Part shown: positions 23,501 through 35,399 of the stretch, piece after piece
How the letters are laid out: every line of letters begins with the position of its first letter
How positions within the stretch are numbered: the first letter of the stretch is position 1
Assembly (NCBI GenBank): GCA_914767715.1
Contig: OU612073.1
Location: forward strand, 20,336,001-20,400,000
Reading direction: 5' to 3'
Source of the DNA: Membranipora membranacea
Taxonomy: Eukaryota > Bryozoa > Gymnolaemata > Cheilostomatida > Membraniporidae
DNA length: 64,000 nucleotides
Made by a program: the position numbers and the translations under genes
The notes under the pieces: model-generated
Database searches by the model: none
The model's input: the letters and a program-made list of their open reading frames with translations, nothing else
Told to the model about the DNA's origin: nothing

Positions 23501-26500
23501 ACTCTGACGGTTGAGTTTCGCTCTGAAAAGTGAGGCACTCATTGAACTCTTTGCTCATATGTTATGCAAAAGATTCCCAGCTGAAAAATGACATACGAGG
23601 CAATTGAAACATCAAACATGTTGTTTACCCCAAGAAAGTGGTCTTAAACCACTGCTGACACAGCTGGGCTTTGCCCAGCAGTGCCACCAGTCAAAAATTT
23701 AAATAGAGAGTTGTGGCATTAAAACATCTAGCCAGTAGCTTTGAATGGAGTTATATGAGCTCTCAAAATGTAAGGAGTATCTTCTTCCCCAGCCATCCGC
23801 CATTAGTGATGACATATGTTGAGGTTGACCAATCAGGTGCCTTTAAAATCCACCATTCAAAGCTACTGGCTAGATGTTTTGATGCCACAACTCTCTATTT
23901 AAATTTTTGACTGGTGGCTATGCTGGGCAAAGCCCAGCTGTGGCAGCAGTGGTTTAAGACCATACAATGTCATACTAGTCTCATAAAAAGTTTTACATAA
24001 TTCGATTGAAATTTTCAATTTGTGCTGGTCCAATACGAGCAGACTTCTGCAAGTTTACTTGGTGAATCAATTGTCATGTCAACAAAATTCCACAATGCAA
24101 TTTCACTCTGGAACTCCCTGAAGATCAGAACGTTTTGCTATATGAGTTATTTCATTGGTAGGAGTTATGTCCCCACACATATAATGCAAAAACAAAACAC
24201 CTTTTAATTTCTGAATATGACCACTACAACTGGGTACACCCAGTTAATTTTACAGAACATACACCAATGAAGTATAAAACGTGATCAGTATCCTGCCATC
24301 AAATATTGTCCGTGCCCTTAAACATATAAATACTCTAACTGGAAACTACTGGCTTAGAGCGTCTTCTCTAATTCAGTGACACAACGTCACTGCGCTATTC
24401 ACTTTTTCACTGTAGCGCATAGGCCAGAATAGGAGTTATGTCCCCATACATGTATTGTAAGAATAAAACACCCTGTTCTTTTTAAATATGACCACTAAAA
24501 CTAGGTACACCCGGAGAATTTTATAGAACATATAGTAATAAAGTATAAAATTTGATCAGGTATCGTACAATCAAATATTGTCCGTTATAGCTGCTTCTGG
24601 CCTAAGCATTTGTATAAAAAATGGTGCATCGACTATTGGAATTTAAGGTTTTGCTCAGCATTTTTACTTAATTAACTGCATCTGATCTTTCCAACTGTCA
24701 GACATGTAACCGTAAGATGGATAACACTGATGGTCCTGGAGTATGGTTTAATTTCAAATGTATTTTGTCAACTAAAGGCTTAAAATCTGAGCTCAGAACA
24801 CTGTGTCTTTGCTCTTCATATCGATTCAGTGATTTTGCATGATAATATTGTTGGAGATAAGATACTTCTGGATCAATCTTACTGACATTTTAAGCTAGCA
24901 TAAGCTAGAAAGTTTGGTCTTAGATTGACATGGTATTCGTACACACCCCTCCCTGATACACATGTATCAATCTGTGTAAAAATCAACAAATTATAAGCAG
25001 TGGAATCTTTCAATAGCGTTGAGGTTTATAATCTCACATATGTCCTGGATGTCTAGTGTTTCCCCAACATTTGGTGGGTATTCCTCCTGAGACTTTATTT
25101 TTGAAGAAGATTGAAGGGCAACCAAGGTTTCAAACAACTTCTCATTGATGGCCATTGATTAATAGCAGATTGCACCTTCTGCATGGGGAAAAAGACAAAA
25201 TATAATTCGGATGATTATTCAGCCAGAATTCTTGTGAAACATTTCTTCCATCAGGTACTCAAACTCAGCTAAAAGAGAATACCACATAGCAGTTTCCTGT
25301 TCCTGTTATTATTTAGCCTGTGCTCTATAATCATTACAGCAAAGTCTTGGAACCTCCCCTAAACTGAAGTGTTACCCAGCTTACAGTCAGCAACTACTTT
25401 GAGTTTTGCATCGCGTAATGCACAAAGCTGATGCTGCCCAGCACATTATTTGCTACCCATTAATGCATTGCTGCGAAACCTTGGTTGCCCTTTAACTGGT
25501 AGAACAACAGGTCTCTTCATCGCGCAGGAAATTGATACAATACCACAATTTAACTCACCTTGTGGGAATAATCTGCTGGCTTGCGACAGGACATGAATAA
25601 AATATTTGATAGGGATAAGAAATTGAACTATTATCAATCCAAAGAAAAACTTTTGTTAAGTTAAAGACCTTCAAAATTTAAGCAAGACTCTTATCGATTC
25701 AAAAAATGGCCCAATCAATCACATAAATATTGAGTTTAATGTGCATGCTGTAGAGAAAATAAAAGCGGCTCAGACTAGCCAAACCAATGGATAATTTAGT
25801 GGCTGTATATTTACTGAGACTTTTCTTATCATACATGGCTGAATATAGGTTGGCGGGTCATTTTGGACTGGATAAGAGTGTTTGCACCCGTTTTCAAAAC
25901 GGCCTCATGTTGAGTGCGGATCCTTACATAAAGATCAATATTTCCTTCACAACGCTGCTTGCATGCTCAGCACAACTGAATAATGAGAGATGGCCTGACT
26001 CGATAACCTTTGATAGACTGTGCAGCCGAGCACGTTCTGGGAATTTAGGAGTCTAACCTGTTTTAAGCAATTTGATCTGATTACTCTCTCTGACAAAAGA
26101 CACACACTAAAAACTGCTTCAGAAGGGGTTTCGAGTCCACTACGATTCTTGAGTTTGATTAGTGTCGGCATGTCAACTTCCCTCGCTTTGGCCACATCCT
26201 TGACACAAAGGCTACAGCTTAGTTGCATCGTTCTGGTTATGAAACCTCCTATCAGAGAAAGAATCATGTTGCATTGAGTAATTAATACTATATTTAATCT
26301 ATTTAAATATGTATTTATGTGTTCAACTGGCTAATTGATATGTTACTTTATAATGTTTTCATTATATAACGCCTTTGTTTTTAAATCCAAAAAACAAACA
26401 TTTAGGAATGCACTGCTGAATTAGGGAGGACACTGTAGTTTATGCTTCAATTAACTAGTAGTTTCCAGTCTAGAGTATTTAAATGTTTATGAGATTACCC

Positions 26501-27917
26501 CACAGGATGAAACTTTTATTAAATTTTAATTTCGCATTTTATGTATTCACGAAAATATCCATAATAATATTACTTCCCTAATCAAATTATAAGGTGTTTG
26601 CAAAGTTACCAATGGTATTATACATTGTGGATTTACAAAATCGATATTCACTAATGATTCACTAGTAAGTTTTCCTATTCTTAGCCAGGTCGCTAAATTT
26701 AAATCAGTGAATATTTTCATCCTATAGGGTGCTGTAGATAAGGGTATAGGGTGCGAATTGCAAATTATGAGTACCAGCAGCTGGACTCTAATAGTTCTCT
26801 GTGGATTCTGTTTAATACATCAGGAAGTCACAGAAGAAACTCTTCGACTTTTCTACCTTAGAAAATTTGAATCGGACAAAGCCGCACTCATGTTGCAGAC
26901 TTTAGTCCCTGGTCAATTTTGTAGATCTTGGCTCAATATAGACTATACATGGTACAAACTGATTTGATACACAATCAAATAATCTGATGTGCCATACACT
27001 ACTACACAGCGGTCAAGGTGACTTGCTTGTGTTGTATCTACAGTTAATGTTTACTTGTGATGGCTGCTGAGATGTTTTTTTAGTTCACCGCACTAAAATT
27101 CCATCAGTAGCCAAGAGCAAGAATCAGCTTTTAAAAAATACATTTGGTTGACAAAAATACATTTGAAATCAGACCTCACTCAAGGACCATTAGTGTTTTC
27201 CATCTTTCGTTGACACGTCTGACAGCTGGAAAGATCAGATGCAACTAATTAGGTAAAATTCTGAGCAAAACCTTGAACTTTGAAAAGTTGAAGCACCATT
27301 TTTCATACAAATGTTAAGACCAGAAACATGCTGGAGAATAAGTTGTTATGGCACACACAATATTTGATGGCACGGTATACCGATCACATTTTATACTTCA
27401 TTAGTACATGTTCTGTAAAATTCACAGGTTTTACCCAGTTGTAGTGGTCATATTTAGAAATAAGAAGGTCTTTTATTCACACATTACATTTATGTGGAGA
27501 TAACTCCTATTCTGACCGATGCACTACTGAGAAAAAGTGAATAGCGCAGTGACGTTGCGCCCCTGAATTAGAGAAGACACTGAGCCTGTATCAAATAGCC
27601 AATAGTTTCCAGTCCTAGAGTATTTATATGTTTATGCCCGTGCCATAACAACTTATGCTATAGCTGCTTCCGGCCTAAAAGATGTAAACCAAATTTGAAA
27701 CCTGTTTTGGACTATCATGCAAACATGCCTAAGCAAGTTTTTTTTATCAAGATCCACCAAGGTTAATATATCAAATTGCAGCCTGCACCTAGGTACAACT
27801 AATTGACACAAGAGCTGAGCAGTGAACTGTCATTATGCTATGAACTTGAATTTGTAGGCAGAGGGGCAGCAAACTCCACTGGAAAAGAGAGCTAAAGGAA
27901 CACTCATTGACAAATGA
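20584..27917 (+). CDS. STEEP1: STING ER exit protein STEEP1 (CXorf56 family)
   Basis: In mammals STEEP1 binds STING at the ER and promotes its COPII-dependent exit to the Golgi; the family is widely conserved beyond STING signalling. Four exons: 20584-20830, 21088-21269, 21814-21984, 27858-27917, giving 219 residues (human 222). Diagnostic blocks are [52 protein letters not shown] with its C-x2-C pair, and [20 protein letters not shown] followed by [13 protein letters not shown]. The last exon encodes only 19 residues and ends [14 protein letters not shown], matching the family's C-terminal KGTLID; it was recognised by that motif and by phase (0/0). Intron 3 is 5.9 kb, far longer than introns 1 and 2, and is filled with inverted-repeat elements. 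The gene converges on the unknown minus-strand gene at 29354-28498. Confidence 0.93.
22440..22860. repeat. Diverged tandem repeats, period about 209 bp
   Basis: GTGTACCCAGTTGT plus a GTCAG.GGCA.CG.GGCAGCAT-type run recurs at 22559 and 22768, with related pieces at about 22445 and 22661 (GCATATCGCAATTTTTCTC). More decayed versions continue to about 23400. Lies between the arms of the fold-back element. Confidence 0.6.
23643..23958. repeat. Inner hairpin, two 106-bp arms
   Basis: Arms 23643-23748 and 23853-23958 are almost exact reverse complements. For example, CATCTAGCCAGTAGCTTTGA pairs with TCAAAGCTACTGGCTAGATG. They are separated by 104 bp. The arms contain their own short palindrome around CTGGGCTTTGCCCAG. 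The near-perfect match suggests recent formation or gene conversion. Confidence 0.9.
24325..27660. mobile_element. Second, larger fold-back element in STEEP1 intron 3
   Basis: The left arm (about 24325-24790) is inverted relative to the right arm (about 27120-27660). Matching pieces include CACTGCGCTATTCACTTTTT against AAAAAGTGAATAGCGCAGTG, GATCTTTCCA..CTGTCAGAC against its complement, and ATTTTGTCAACTAAA against its near complement. A partial further copy lies at 26405-26490. The arms share sequence with the 22062-24320 element, so both belong to one family. An inner inverted pair (25116-25133 / 25476-25494, GGGCAACCAAGGTTTC) is nested inside. Open frames inside are short and unrecognised. 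Confidence 0.75.
27345..27654. mobile_element. About 310-bp MITE with TAAGTTGTTATGGCAC ends
   Basis: TAAGTTGTTATGGCAC near 27348 is matched by GTGCCATAACAACTTA near 27640-27655, giving 16-bp terminal inverted repeats. It sits inside the right arm of the larger fold-back element. Related ends (AATGGCACAGACAATTTTTG at 22066; ATTGTCCGTGCCCTTA near 24306) mark other members in the same intron. Confidence 0.65.
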
Positions 27918-28497
27918 ATATCAGATGTCACACCTATCAGATCTCAGAACTCTATTCTGCTACATGGTTGGTGTACTTATCAAGAGTTGTCCTGTATTTG
28001 TAAAAAGGAAAACAACTTCTCATAACAACAATCACATGTACCCTAGTCAAAAATCAAGCTTCATTTCTGCTTACTATAGAGATAGAATATCAAAAAGTTT
28101 GTGAGATAAGTGCTGCTTGCTATCGATTGAACTGTTGGTGTGTACTAAGACTAATGAAGACAAGGACAATTGATATAGTCCGAAAGATCTGTGTGCTAGA
28201 CACGTTTACTGTGATGGTTCGATCAAATGGCTGTTTCAACAACTTGGAATGGCACTGCTCTTCTAGACATTACAACAGACTTTTTTTGCCAATTTTTTGG
28301 TTTGGTATCATACTTATCCTTTCCAGTTTTGACCTGCAATAAGAGAGAATAACTAGTGCAAATACTTTTTGTCCAAAAGTAGAACCAAATGATGACAGGA
28401 CTGTTGCTATAATATTCGTTTTGTAGTCTAGCAGTGACTTTTCAGCTGAGCACTTTGTAGTACAAGCAGATATCAAGTTTTTCAATAAAGCTGGTAG

Positions 28498-29354
28498 CTA
28501 CATCCAACAAAGAAAATCCAAATCTAGTTTGTAATATTTGAAGACAGGATCTCTTACGTGTAATGTGCGATGTTCAACTACGGGTTCATTCTGTCTTGAG
28601 TTCTCGTTTGTACATCTCACACTAGAGCCGTCTCTATAATATCCGTGCCATGGGTACACATCCCAGCTATGAGGTATGGGACCACGACGGCCTAGCAAAG
28701 AAACATTGTATCAAACTATATTTGTTATGAAAAGTAATAAATACTCACATATGCGGTAATTTTGACATGTTGCAAGATATTTTTGTAAAGAATTAGAGAA
28801 TTAATACTTCTCTGCTATTATATGACTCAAATCTACCGACTATGCTATGCAGTTACGCCATACCTGATCTTCGACGCTCAGGCCTTTTAGGTAAGCTGAC
28901 AGTTGGCGCACTTTGACATCTTTGAGCCAGATACCGCACATAATTCCTCTCTACTGCATATCTACTTATTCTGTCTACCTGCGTAATGAATATAAAAAAT
29001 GCCACTGCAAGTATGATGGCAAACTGGCCACTGAGACTGAAAATCTGCTGTGGTCCCTAACGCAGATAAACTGACCTATTTGCAGAACAATCTTGAAGCG
29101 AGTTTGCGAAAGTAACTATATGTAGTATAAGCTGAATACCCATCTAAGAAATTGCTGCATTGGTGTTCAATAAACAATTTCTTTTGACGTTTTATTACTT
29201 GCGAAATTGGCCTCCGAGTAGTTTGCCATGCTGAGGTTGATCCCTTATGTGTAACCGGAATGGTTGGTAACCTCTCACAACTGAGTGCTTTCGCTGTTTC
29301 TCTGTAAGGATAATCTAAAGCTGCCACAACAGCGAGCTTAGCAATGCTACTCAT
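28498..29354 (-). CDS. Unknown small basic protein, three exons
   Basis: I do not recognise the family. Exons 29354-29199, 28978-28864 and 28691-28498 join in frame (phases 0 and 1) with canonical GT/AG borders, giving 154 residues. The N-terminus (MSSIAKLAVVAALDYPYRET) is mildly hydrophobic but too polar for a clear signal peptide. The middle reads TTRRPISQ-VDRISRYAVER across the exon 1/2 junction, then a very basic KRPERRRSGRRG, then a Trp/Tyr-rich piece (PHSWDVYPWHGYYRDG). The composition (Arg, Pro, Tyr, Trp; no membrane segment) is like many small ciliary or nuclear proteins, but that is only a resemblance. Its start is 151 bp from the VTA1 start on the other strand, so the two probably share a promoter. 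The gene is supported mainly by clean splice joins and the divergent arrangement. Confidence 0.55.
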
Positions 29355-29505
29355 GTCTATGATTTAACATAAACAGCCATTGGGATGTCTGCGCATTAAT
29401 AACCTGGACTACCAGTGGTTTAGTTCAAACATGAGTCATGTTTTCAAATGAGGTCATCATTTTATGGGTTGTCTTCTCTCCCTGTATATGACATCACTTT
29501 CAAAG
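29355..29505. promoter_or_regulatory. Probable shared divergent promoter (unknown gene / VTA1)
   Basis: Only 151 bp separate the start codons of the minus-strand unknown gene (29354) and VTA1 (29506, plus strand). Both promoters and 5' untranslated regions must lie in or overlap this gap unless there are upstream non-coding exons. No TATA box is obvious. Confidence 0.4.
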
Positions 29506-32500
29506 ATGGCAGCCTCCATTCCACCACTTCCTGCTGGATACAAGCAACTACAACATTATATAAAAACAGCTCAAGAACATGAACAGAGGTATCCAGTTGT
29601 CTCCTACTACTGTGAGTATGTAATGCAGGTTCTCCTGCCACTGCTTGTAAATTTTTGGTTTGATAAGCTGACTCAAACTCAAAAATTTAGCTTAGGGAAA
29701 TTTCATGAGTGTTCATCATGAGTCATGTTATATGACTACTACTATCTATGTATCTTTCTTTCAATCCCTGATGATGTATTTCATTAAAATAACTCCAGTC
29801 CTTAGTGTTGGCAATCTCCGTCCTCTCTCGAGCTCAACCATAACCCAACCAAATGCTAGGTTAGTAAAAAGAAATTCATCAAGCCATTTCCTCCAGACTG
29901 TGAGCTTCAGAAGGCATACATATTCATTGCACATTACATTACTACATGGCATTTTCCAGTTAGTGACAATGAGCAAGCCAAGGGTACTCCTGAATACAAT
30001 GATGACTCTGTGTATAATATAATTCGGCGTTTAAAATCTTAATAGTCATGGGCATTTCTGAGGGTAGATTGTATACTCTGAATCCAAAAAACATCACCTC
30101 ACCTGCTTAGAACACAACAACAACCCCCCATAACAAGCTTGTCAAGACAGGCTAAGTGCAGGTGTAAGAAGCAGTAGTTTAGGCAGATTAGTGTTTCAGT
30201 CATATTTGACACATAGTAGGGATTAATCTCTTCAAAAAAAAAGTTTAATCATAGGTACCCTACACTACAGAGGTTATATATCCTTTACAATCCCTCACAA
30301 CTACCTAGCGACATCTCAAATCTATCTTATAACATAACACGACTACTTTTTAAAATATGTGTGTTCGTGTCACTATTACCTGGTCAAGGTGGCCTTTTAG
30401 AACTGATTAAAAAATTATAATTGATAAAATGGTAGCAAAAGAGTTGCTTTATCCTTAGCCTGTTTTGACAAGCCTTTATATATATTTCTGAAGGTCATCC
30501 CATGTTCAGGATGATCTGTATTTTTTTGCAATCACTAAGATCAGACAACAGATCAGCGATCGGTACTGATACTGAGTTGACATCTATCGAATTGATTTCC
30601 ATGTTCGCACTCGCTAAAAAAATGACTAACAAAACATGTACACTCACAGACAGCAGGTCACTGACAGTTTATTTGATGAGTTGCAGCCTTGTGTGTGTGT
30701 GGTTTGTGTTTGTTGTGGTGAAGATGGGAAGCTGTGCATGAACCAAGTTATCGCGGCTGCGCAGCTTCTGTACCTGCCAATTGCGTTGCTCAGATGAGTC
30801 ACTTCTCTCTCATTGGTCAGAATATAAAACTAAACTTTAAGCGTAACAGCTCTCGCATCGATATTGCTGCAGACTATGGTATGCTCTGTTCCCATCCCCA
30901 CCAAATGTTGTTGAGGAATGACTATTTGCGTCTTATAAATGTATTTTTTTACCAAAGGCTTCTGTCACACTTATCAGCTAAACAGTCTTATTGAATGTGC
31001 TAAGCTGAGCCTCTGGGTTAAAAAAAATCGTATGGCTGTAAGATGATTTTCTGATTAGGCCCTAAGTAAGTGTTGATCGCTCACAATGAGTATTGTATTG
31101 TATTGCAGGTAGGATGTATGTTCTCCAGAAAGGAATGGATATCGATAAATCCTCACCGGATGCGAAACGGTTCCTGCTTTATATGATGGATCTGTTGGAA
31201 AAGGTCAGTGCCCCTCTCAGCTAGCATTGTAACGTTTTACATGATGGAAATATGTACTAAGGGGTCTTTTCATTAGAATAAGTGCATATTTTTTGAGTCA
31301 GATCCCCACGATTATTCTTCAATGCACTCACGCTAATGGTCAGGGTTGTGCCCTTATATCTCACGCAGAAGATATGATGCTTGATCAAGCAGTGGAAAAT
31401 TTGATAGGGAGACCTTTGGTAGTCTCATTCTTCTCAAAAAGAAACTACCAGAAAACGACTTGTGATTAACTAAAAGTCACCCCTAGCATCACTTCAGTAA
31501 GCTCAGATAATTTTGTTTTGCCCTTCTTGTCGGTATCACAACAAGTTCTGGTATATTTTGAAGATGAAGGAAGCATTGGCATCTGAGGAAGCCCTTAAAG
31601 CTGAAACAGTAGGGCAGGCTCATGTGGAGAACTACGCCCTCAAACTATTTGCACATGCTGATACGGAGGACAGAGCTGGTATACATAACAAGTAAGCAAT
31701 AGGTTACTCTCTCCACTCATTCCTGGTTGCAGTACATTAAGCATTGAGGTAAATTGGAGGAATGTCCATGTTTGGAACAGCCTACTATGCCCCTTTGTGA
31801 TTAACTGAATATCCGATGTGCAGAGGTACGTTAAACCAACTGTTTGGTGCAGTTTGGTATTGTTAGGTCCCAATGCAATCCAGGGTGCCGGAGAGGGGGG
31901 CTGTTGTCGGTGAATGATGACCCTCCGACAGTGAATCTTAAATATTGCACATATTTTACTATCATATATTATCTAACTGGCTTTACATATATGTGTATCA
32001 TGCTTTGCTCTTCTAGTCCTATGTCAATAATAATAGTTTTGTTCAAAATAATTGACTGGACACTAAGATAATATCGATCAGAGCTAATAAAATCCAACTG
32101 TTCTGCGCACTATTTCAATTAGCTAGCAGGTACTGGCGTATATGCTGAAAACACCTATGTTGGAATTACCTTCCCTCAACAAAAGAGACAGAAATTGCGC
32201 TAGTTTGTGCATCTTGTTATTGCATTTCATCTTATTTGAAACACATAGACCCTGTGGGTCGCATATCAAGGGATATTCCCACATCAATTTTAATTTTCAG
32301 TGAACATATGATATATATTCACCGATAGTATGTTCTCATATCGTCATTATAGTGTTGTCTTGTTTTAGAAATGTGGTGAAGGCATTCTATAACTCATCTC
32401 TTCTGTTTGAAGTTTTATCAGTATTCGGTCCGCTCAGTGAGGATGTAAGTAATAACTATCAATATATGCATCATAGAGCGAAATCATACTAGTAACATCA

Positions 32501-35284
32501 GACACATTGATATGGAGCACAATTTAGTGACTACTATTGTAGCATTGGTTAGGTATGTTTATCCTCGGTCAGATCTTTTAGCTCCCTTACCAGGAGGGAG
32601 CTTTTTGGTTTGATGCCTCTCTAAACAGCATTGCATACTCATACATCGCTCTCAATAAATAATGATTGTGCTTCTTAATTTGTAAATATATAGAGTTCGC
32701 AAGGTGTATATAAATGAATTTATGATTATGTTTCTGGAATGAGTGGAATAACCACTGTGTTTGAGAAATTCCTCACAATGAAGCTCACGTACTGCTGCCT
32801 GCTGCATATGGAATTTTGAAGCCACTCATGAAATTGCCCAATGTTGGTGGATATTTTGTTGCATACCATAATAGTATGGTGCAAATCTAACCTGGCATAT
32901 CTTTTACCTCTCAATAAATCATTAGTACATTAGATCTGTTACAACTCCCCCGGTTTTGCCCGAGTATGTACCACTGATTGAAGATAAATGCGTATGTGTA
33001 ACATCAAGAATGCCACTGTTTGTTTCATAATCCCACACGCAAAGTTTGTTTTTCCGGGATTTAGATTAAACCTTTTCTTCATTGAATTTGGTATAAAAAG
33101 GTGAATGGCTCACCAAAAAATTTGTAACATTTTCACATTGATTGTGGTTGAATTTGGCATTACGCCAAATTGGAGCTTGCTGATGAAATACAGAACCAAA
33201 TAGCTTATCTGTGATGATCACCTTGGCCTTGTCAGAGTTCATTTTAATTAATACCACTGGTTCAGACCATTGAATTACAATGTTTTATATAAACTTTTGT
33301 TCAAATATCACATACCATACTTTGGTATAATATCCTTGCCGTTACATAGCAGTTGCTGAAACGGCAGAGAAAAGTATAAACGAAGCAATGAGCTGAAACA
33401 CTACTAATCCCCCTATTAGCTAAGACATGCGAAGATAGGCTATCAATAGTTTGAAATTTTCCGTTATGTATTGTACGCCCATTGACTGAAGTGGTAGTTG
33501 TATGGGTTTTTAGCTGGTCTGGATTATTTGTTCGACCTCATTAGAATGTGATGGAGAGATTGCACCTTCACTGTAAATACCCAGAATTCCATTCTGACAC
33601 AAAGCTATCCCATTCATGCAACGCAAGAAAAACTCAATAAAACAATAATGGTGTTATATCAAATATTTCGATAACACCTTGTTTCTAATTAGGGCTTACT
33701 GTCAATATGATGATGTTAATTTCATAATCGCTCGCTACTTATTGACTGTTTTGTTTTATATTTACGATCAGTGCATATGCCGATCATTCGAGACTCTCAT
33801 CATTACGATAATTGACTTTGCTGGCACGTATCCATAGATTGTGTTTGTGTAGTCTGTCTGATGTTTGGATTTTCAGTATAATCCAATTGAGGAGTTCTTT
33901 CTAACTCCTTGGTTATAGCCACACTCATATCATATATACTGCTCAATATAGCATATATCATAATATGATACTGCTCAATTAGTCATAAACTGACTAAATT
34001 TTGAGAATCCAATACATTTTGATTTGCTAGTTTTATTCCACTTACTCCATTGTGTTCGTACATTTTAGATAGAGAAATACAAGAAGTATGCTCGTTACAA
34101 ATCAGCCTACATTAACAGATGTATGAAAGCAGGAATGACTCCAGTTCCTGGCCCTGTAGATGAGGAGGGTCAAGACTTAGGTATGATTGTCTCAACATTT
34201 TTCTTTCTATCAATTCTAATGAGTGACCAGGAGGGACAATAAATATTTATATGTTATCTCGTGTCTGCATGGTCTCTAGTTCAGCATTTCTGTACTACAT
34301 ATCCGCATCTTGACGGATTAACGTACAGTTTTAATTTCAATTTTTTAAAGTTTTAGATATTTTAATTATTGCGGATAAGAGTATAGGCCTAGGTATTATT
34401 GCTGTGATTTCATATTTGTTAGGTATGGGTAACCTATCGGTGTCCGATTATATGGCCAGCAGAGACCAGTCTGGAGCCATATCTACTGACTATAATCCCG
34501 CTGGGTATGGCGGTTCTTCGGCTGGTGCTAGTGGATATCAGCCACCTGGAGACTCAGGCTACCAACAACCTGGAAATCCAGGATTCCAAGACCCTTCTGC
34601 AGGAAGTGGTGGTTATCAACAGCCACAACCCCAAGCTACTTATGTCCCTCCAAAGAGTAAGATCCCTTTGTAATCCAAGATATTCAGAATTAATCTGCCA
34701 TATTTGGAAAACAGAGCCAAATTTGCCGCCATTTCCTCTTCAATACAACAAACTGAAGTTTTTTCTGCCTCCTGTCATAATCCTACACAAACCGATTGTG
34801 TTGAATATCAAGCACACAATAGTTTCATCCCTCTCCAAACCGAGTGAAATCTCATAATTTAATTGAGTTTCTGGCATAATGAATTTTACCATAACTTGTT
34901 GATCTAAATTCAACATCATTCAACATTTAATAGGAAAATTGAGATATGATTCAGAATACTGAGATCCATGACACCCCGTACTGGCCAGGTTTATGTCGCA
35001 TCTGTATCCTCACATATCGTCGCCTATCTCCGCTCTGTCTTGTTCGGGTAGCATGTGCCTGCCGGTTAATGTCACTTCTGTATACTACTTTCTAAGTTTT
35101 ATAGTTAAATGCATCAAACAAGAATTTTGTTTCTGTTGCAGGTTCTGGTGATTTTGAGGTTGATTGGGAGAAAGCTACCAAGTTTGCTAAATATGCAACA
35201 AGTTCACTTACTTACGAAGACAAAGAAGCAGCGATAGATTATCTCACAAAAGCATTGAACATCCTTACTACTGGACATGAATGA
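29506..35284 (+). CDS. VTA1: VTA1/LIP5, Vps4 cofactor of the ESCRT pathway
   Basis: VTA1 binds ESCRT-III through N-terminal MIT domains and stimulates Vps4 disassembly of ESCRT-III on endosomes. Seven exons: 29506-29611, 31109-31203, 31564-31691, 32369-32444, 34069-34180, 34423-34656, 35142-35284 (297 residues; human 307). Diagnostic blocks are LPAGYKQLQHYIKTAQEHEQ, PVVSYYCRMYVLQKGMDID, AHVENYALKLFAHADTEDRA, NSSLLFEVLSVFGPLSED, then KYARYKSAYINRC, and the C-terminal Vps4-binding helix region (ATKFAKYATSSLTYEDKEAA...LNILTTGHE). Exon 6 encodes the flexible linker, rich in Gly, Gln, Pro and Tyr with repeated GYQ-P motifs. The start at 29506 (MAASIPPLPAGY) best matches the family; in-frame ATGs at 29464 and 29488 would add 14 or 6 residues. 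An AATAAA signal lies at 35394-35399, about 110 nt after the stop. Confidence 0.95.
30135..30476. mobile_element. About 342-bp MITE in VTA1 intron 1
   Basis: AGCTTGTCAAGACAGGCTAA near 30136 is inverted as TTAGCCTGTTTTGACAAGCC near 30455, giving imperfect terminal inverted repeats of about 22 bp. The same terminal motif occurs as a compact hairpin at 49732-49788 and singly at 56498-56514. No coding capacity. Confidence 0.6.
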
Positions 35285-35393
35285 ATGCGCTTGAAACAGT
35301 CAATCAAGGCCAAATATACTAAATAGCTCACTGCTTGGCTGAGAGGTAGGGGATAGGGATGTAGTTAGTACCAAGGATATGAACTGTGCAGTA

Positions 35394-35399
35394 AATAAA
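35394..35399 (+). promoter_or_regulatory. VTA1 poly(A) signal AATAAA
   Basis: Canonical hexamer 110 nt after the VTA1 stop codon, the first on this strand downstream of the gene. Confidence 0.6.

Larger units (their letters stand above)
22062..24320. mobile_element. Fold-back element with about 310-bp inverted arms in STEEP1 intron 3
   Basis: The left arm (about 22062-22382) and right arm (about 24007-24320) are inverted copies. Examples are GCAGAAGTCTGCTCGT against ACGAGCAGACTTCTGC, and GATCATCAGGGAGTTCCA against its near complement. A shorter arm pair (23643-23748 / 23853-23958) sits near the centre. Between the left arm and the centre are diverged tandem copies with a period near 209 bp, marked by GTGTACCCAGTTGT. 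No transposase frame is visible, so any mobility would depend on an autonomous relative. Confidence 0.8.

Noticed and set aside
25446..27000. Several 60-106-residue frames inside the larger fold-back element
   Set aside because: None shows transposase motifs or other domains, and the frames overlap on both strands.
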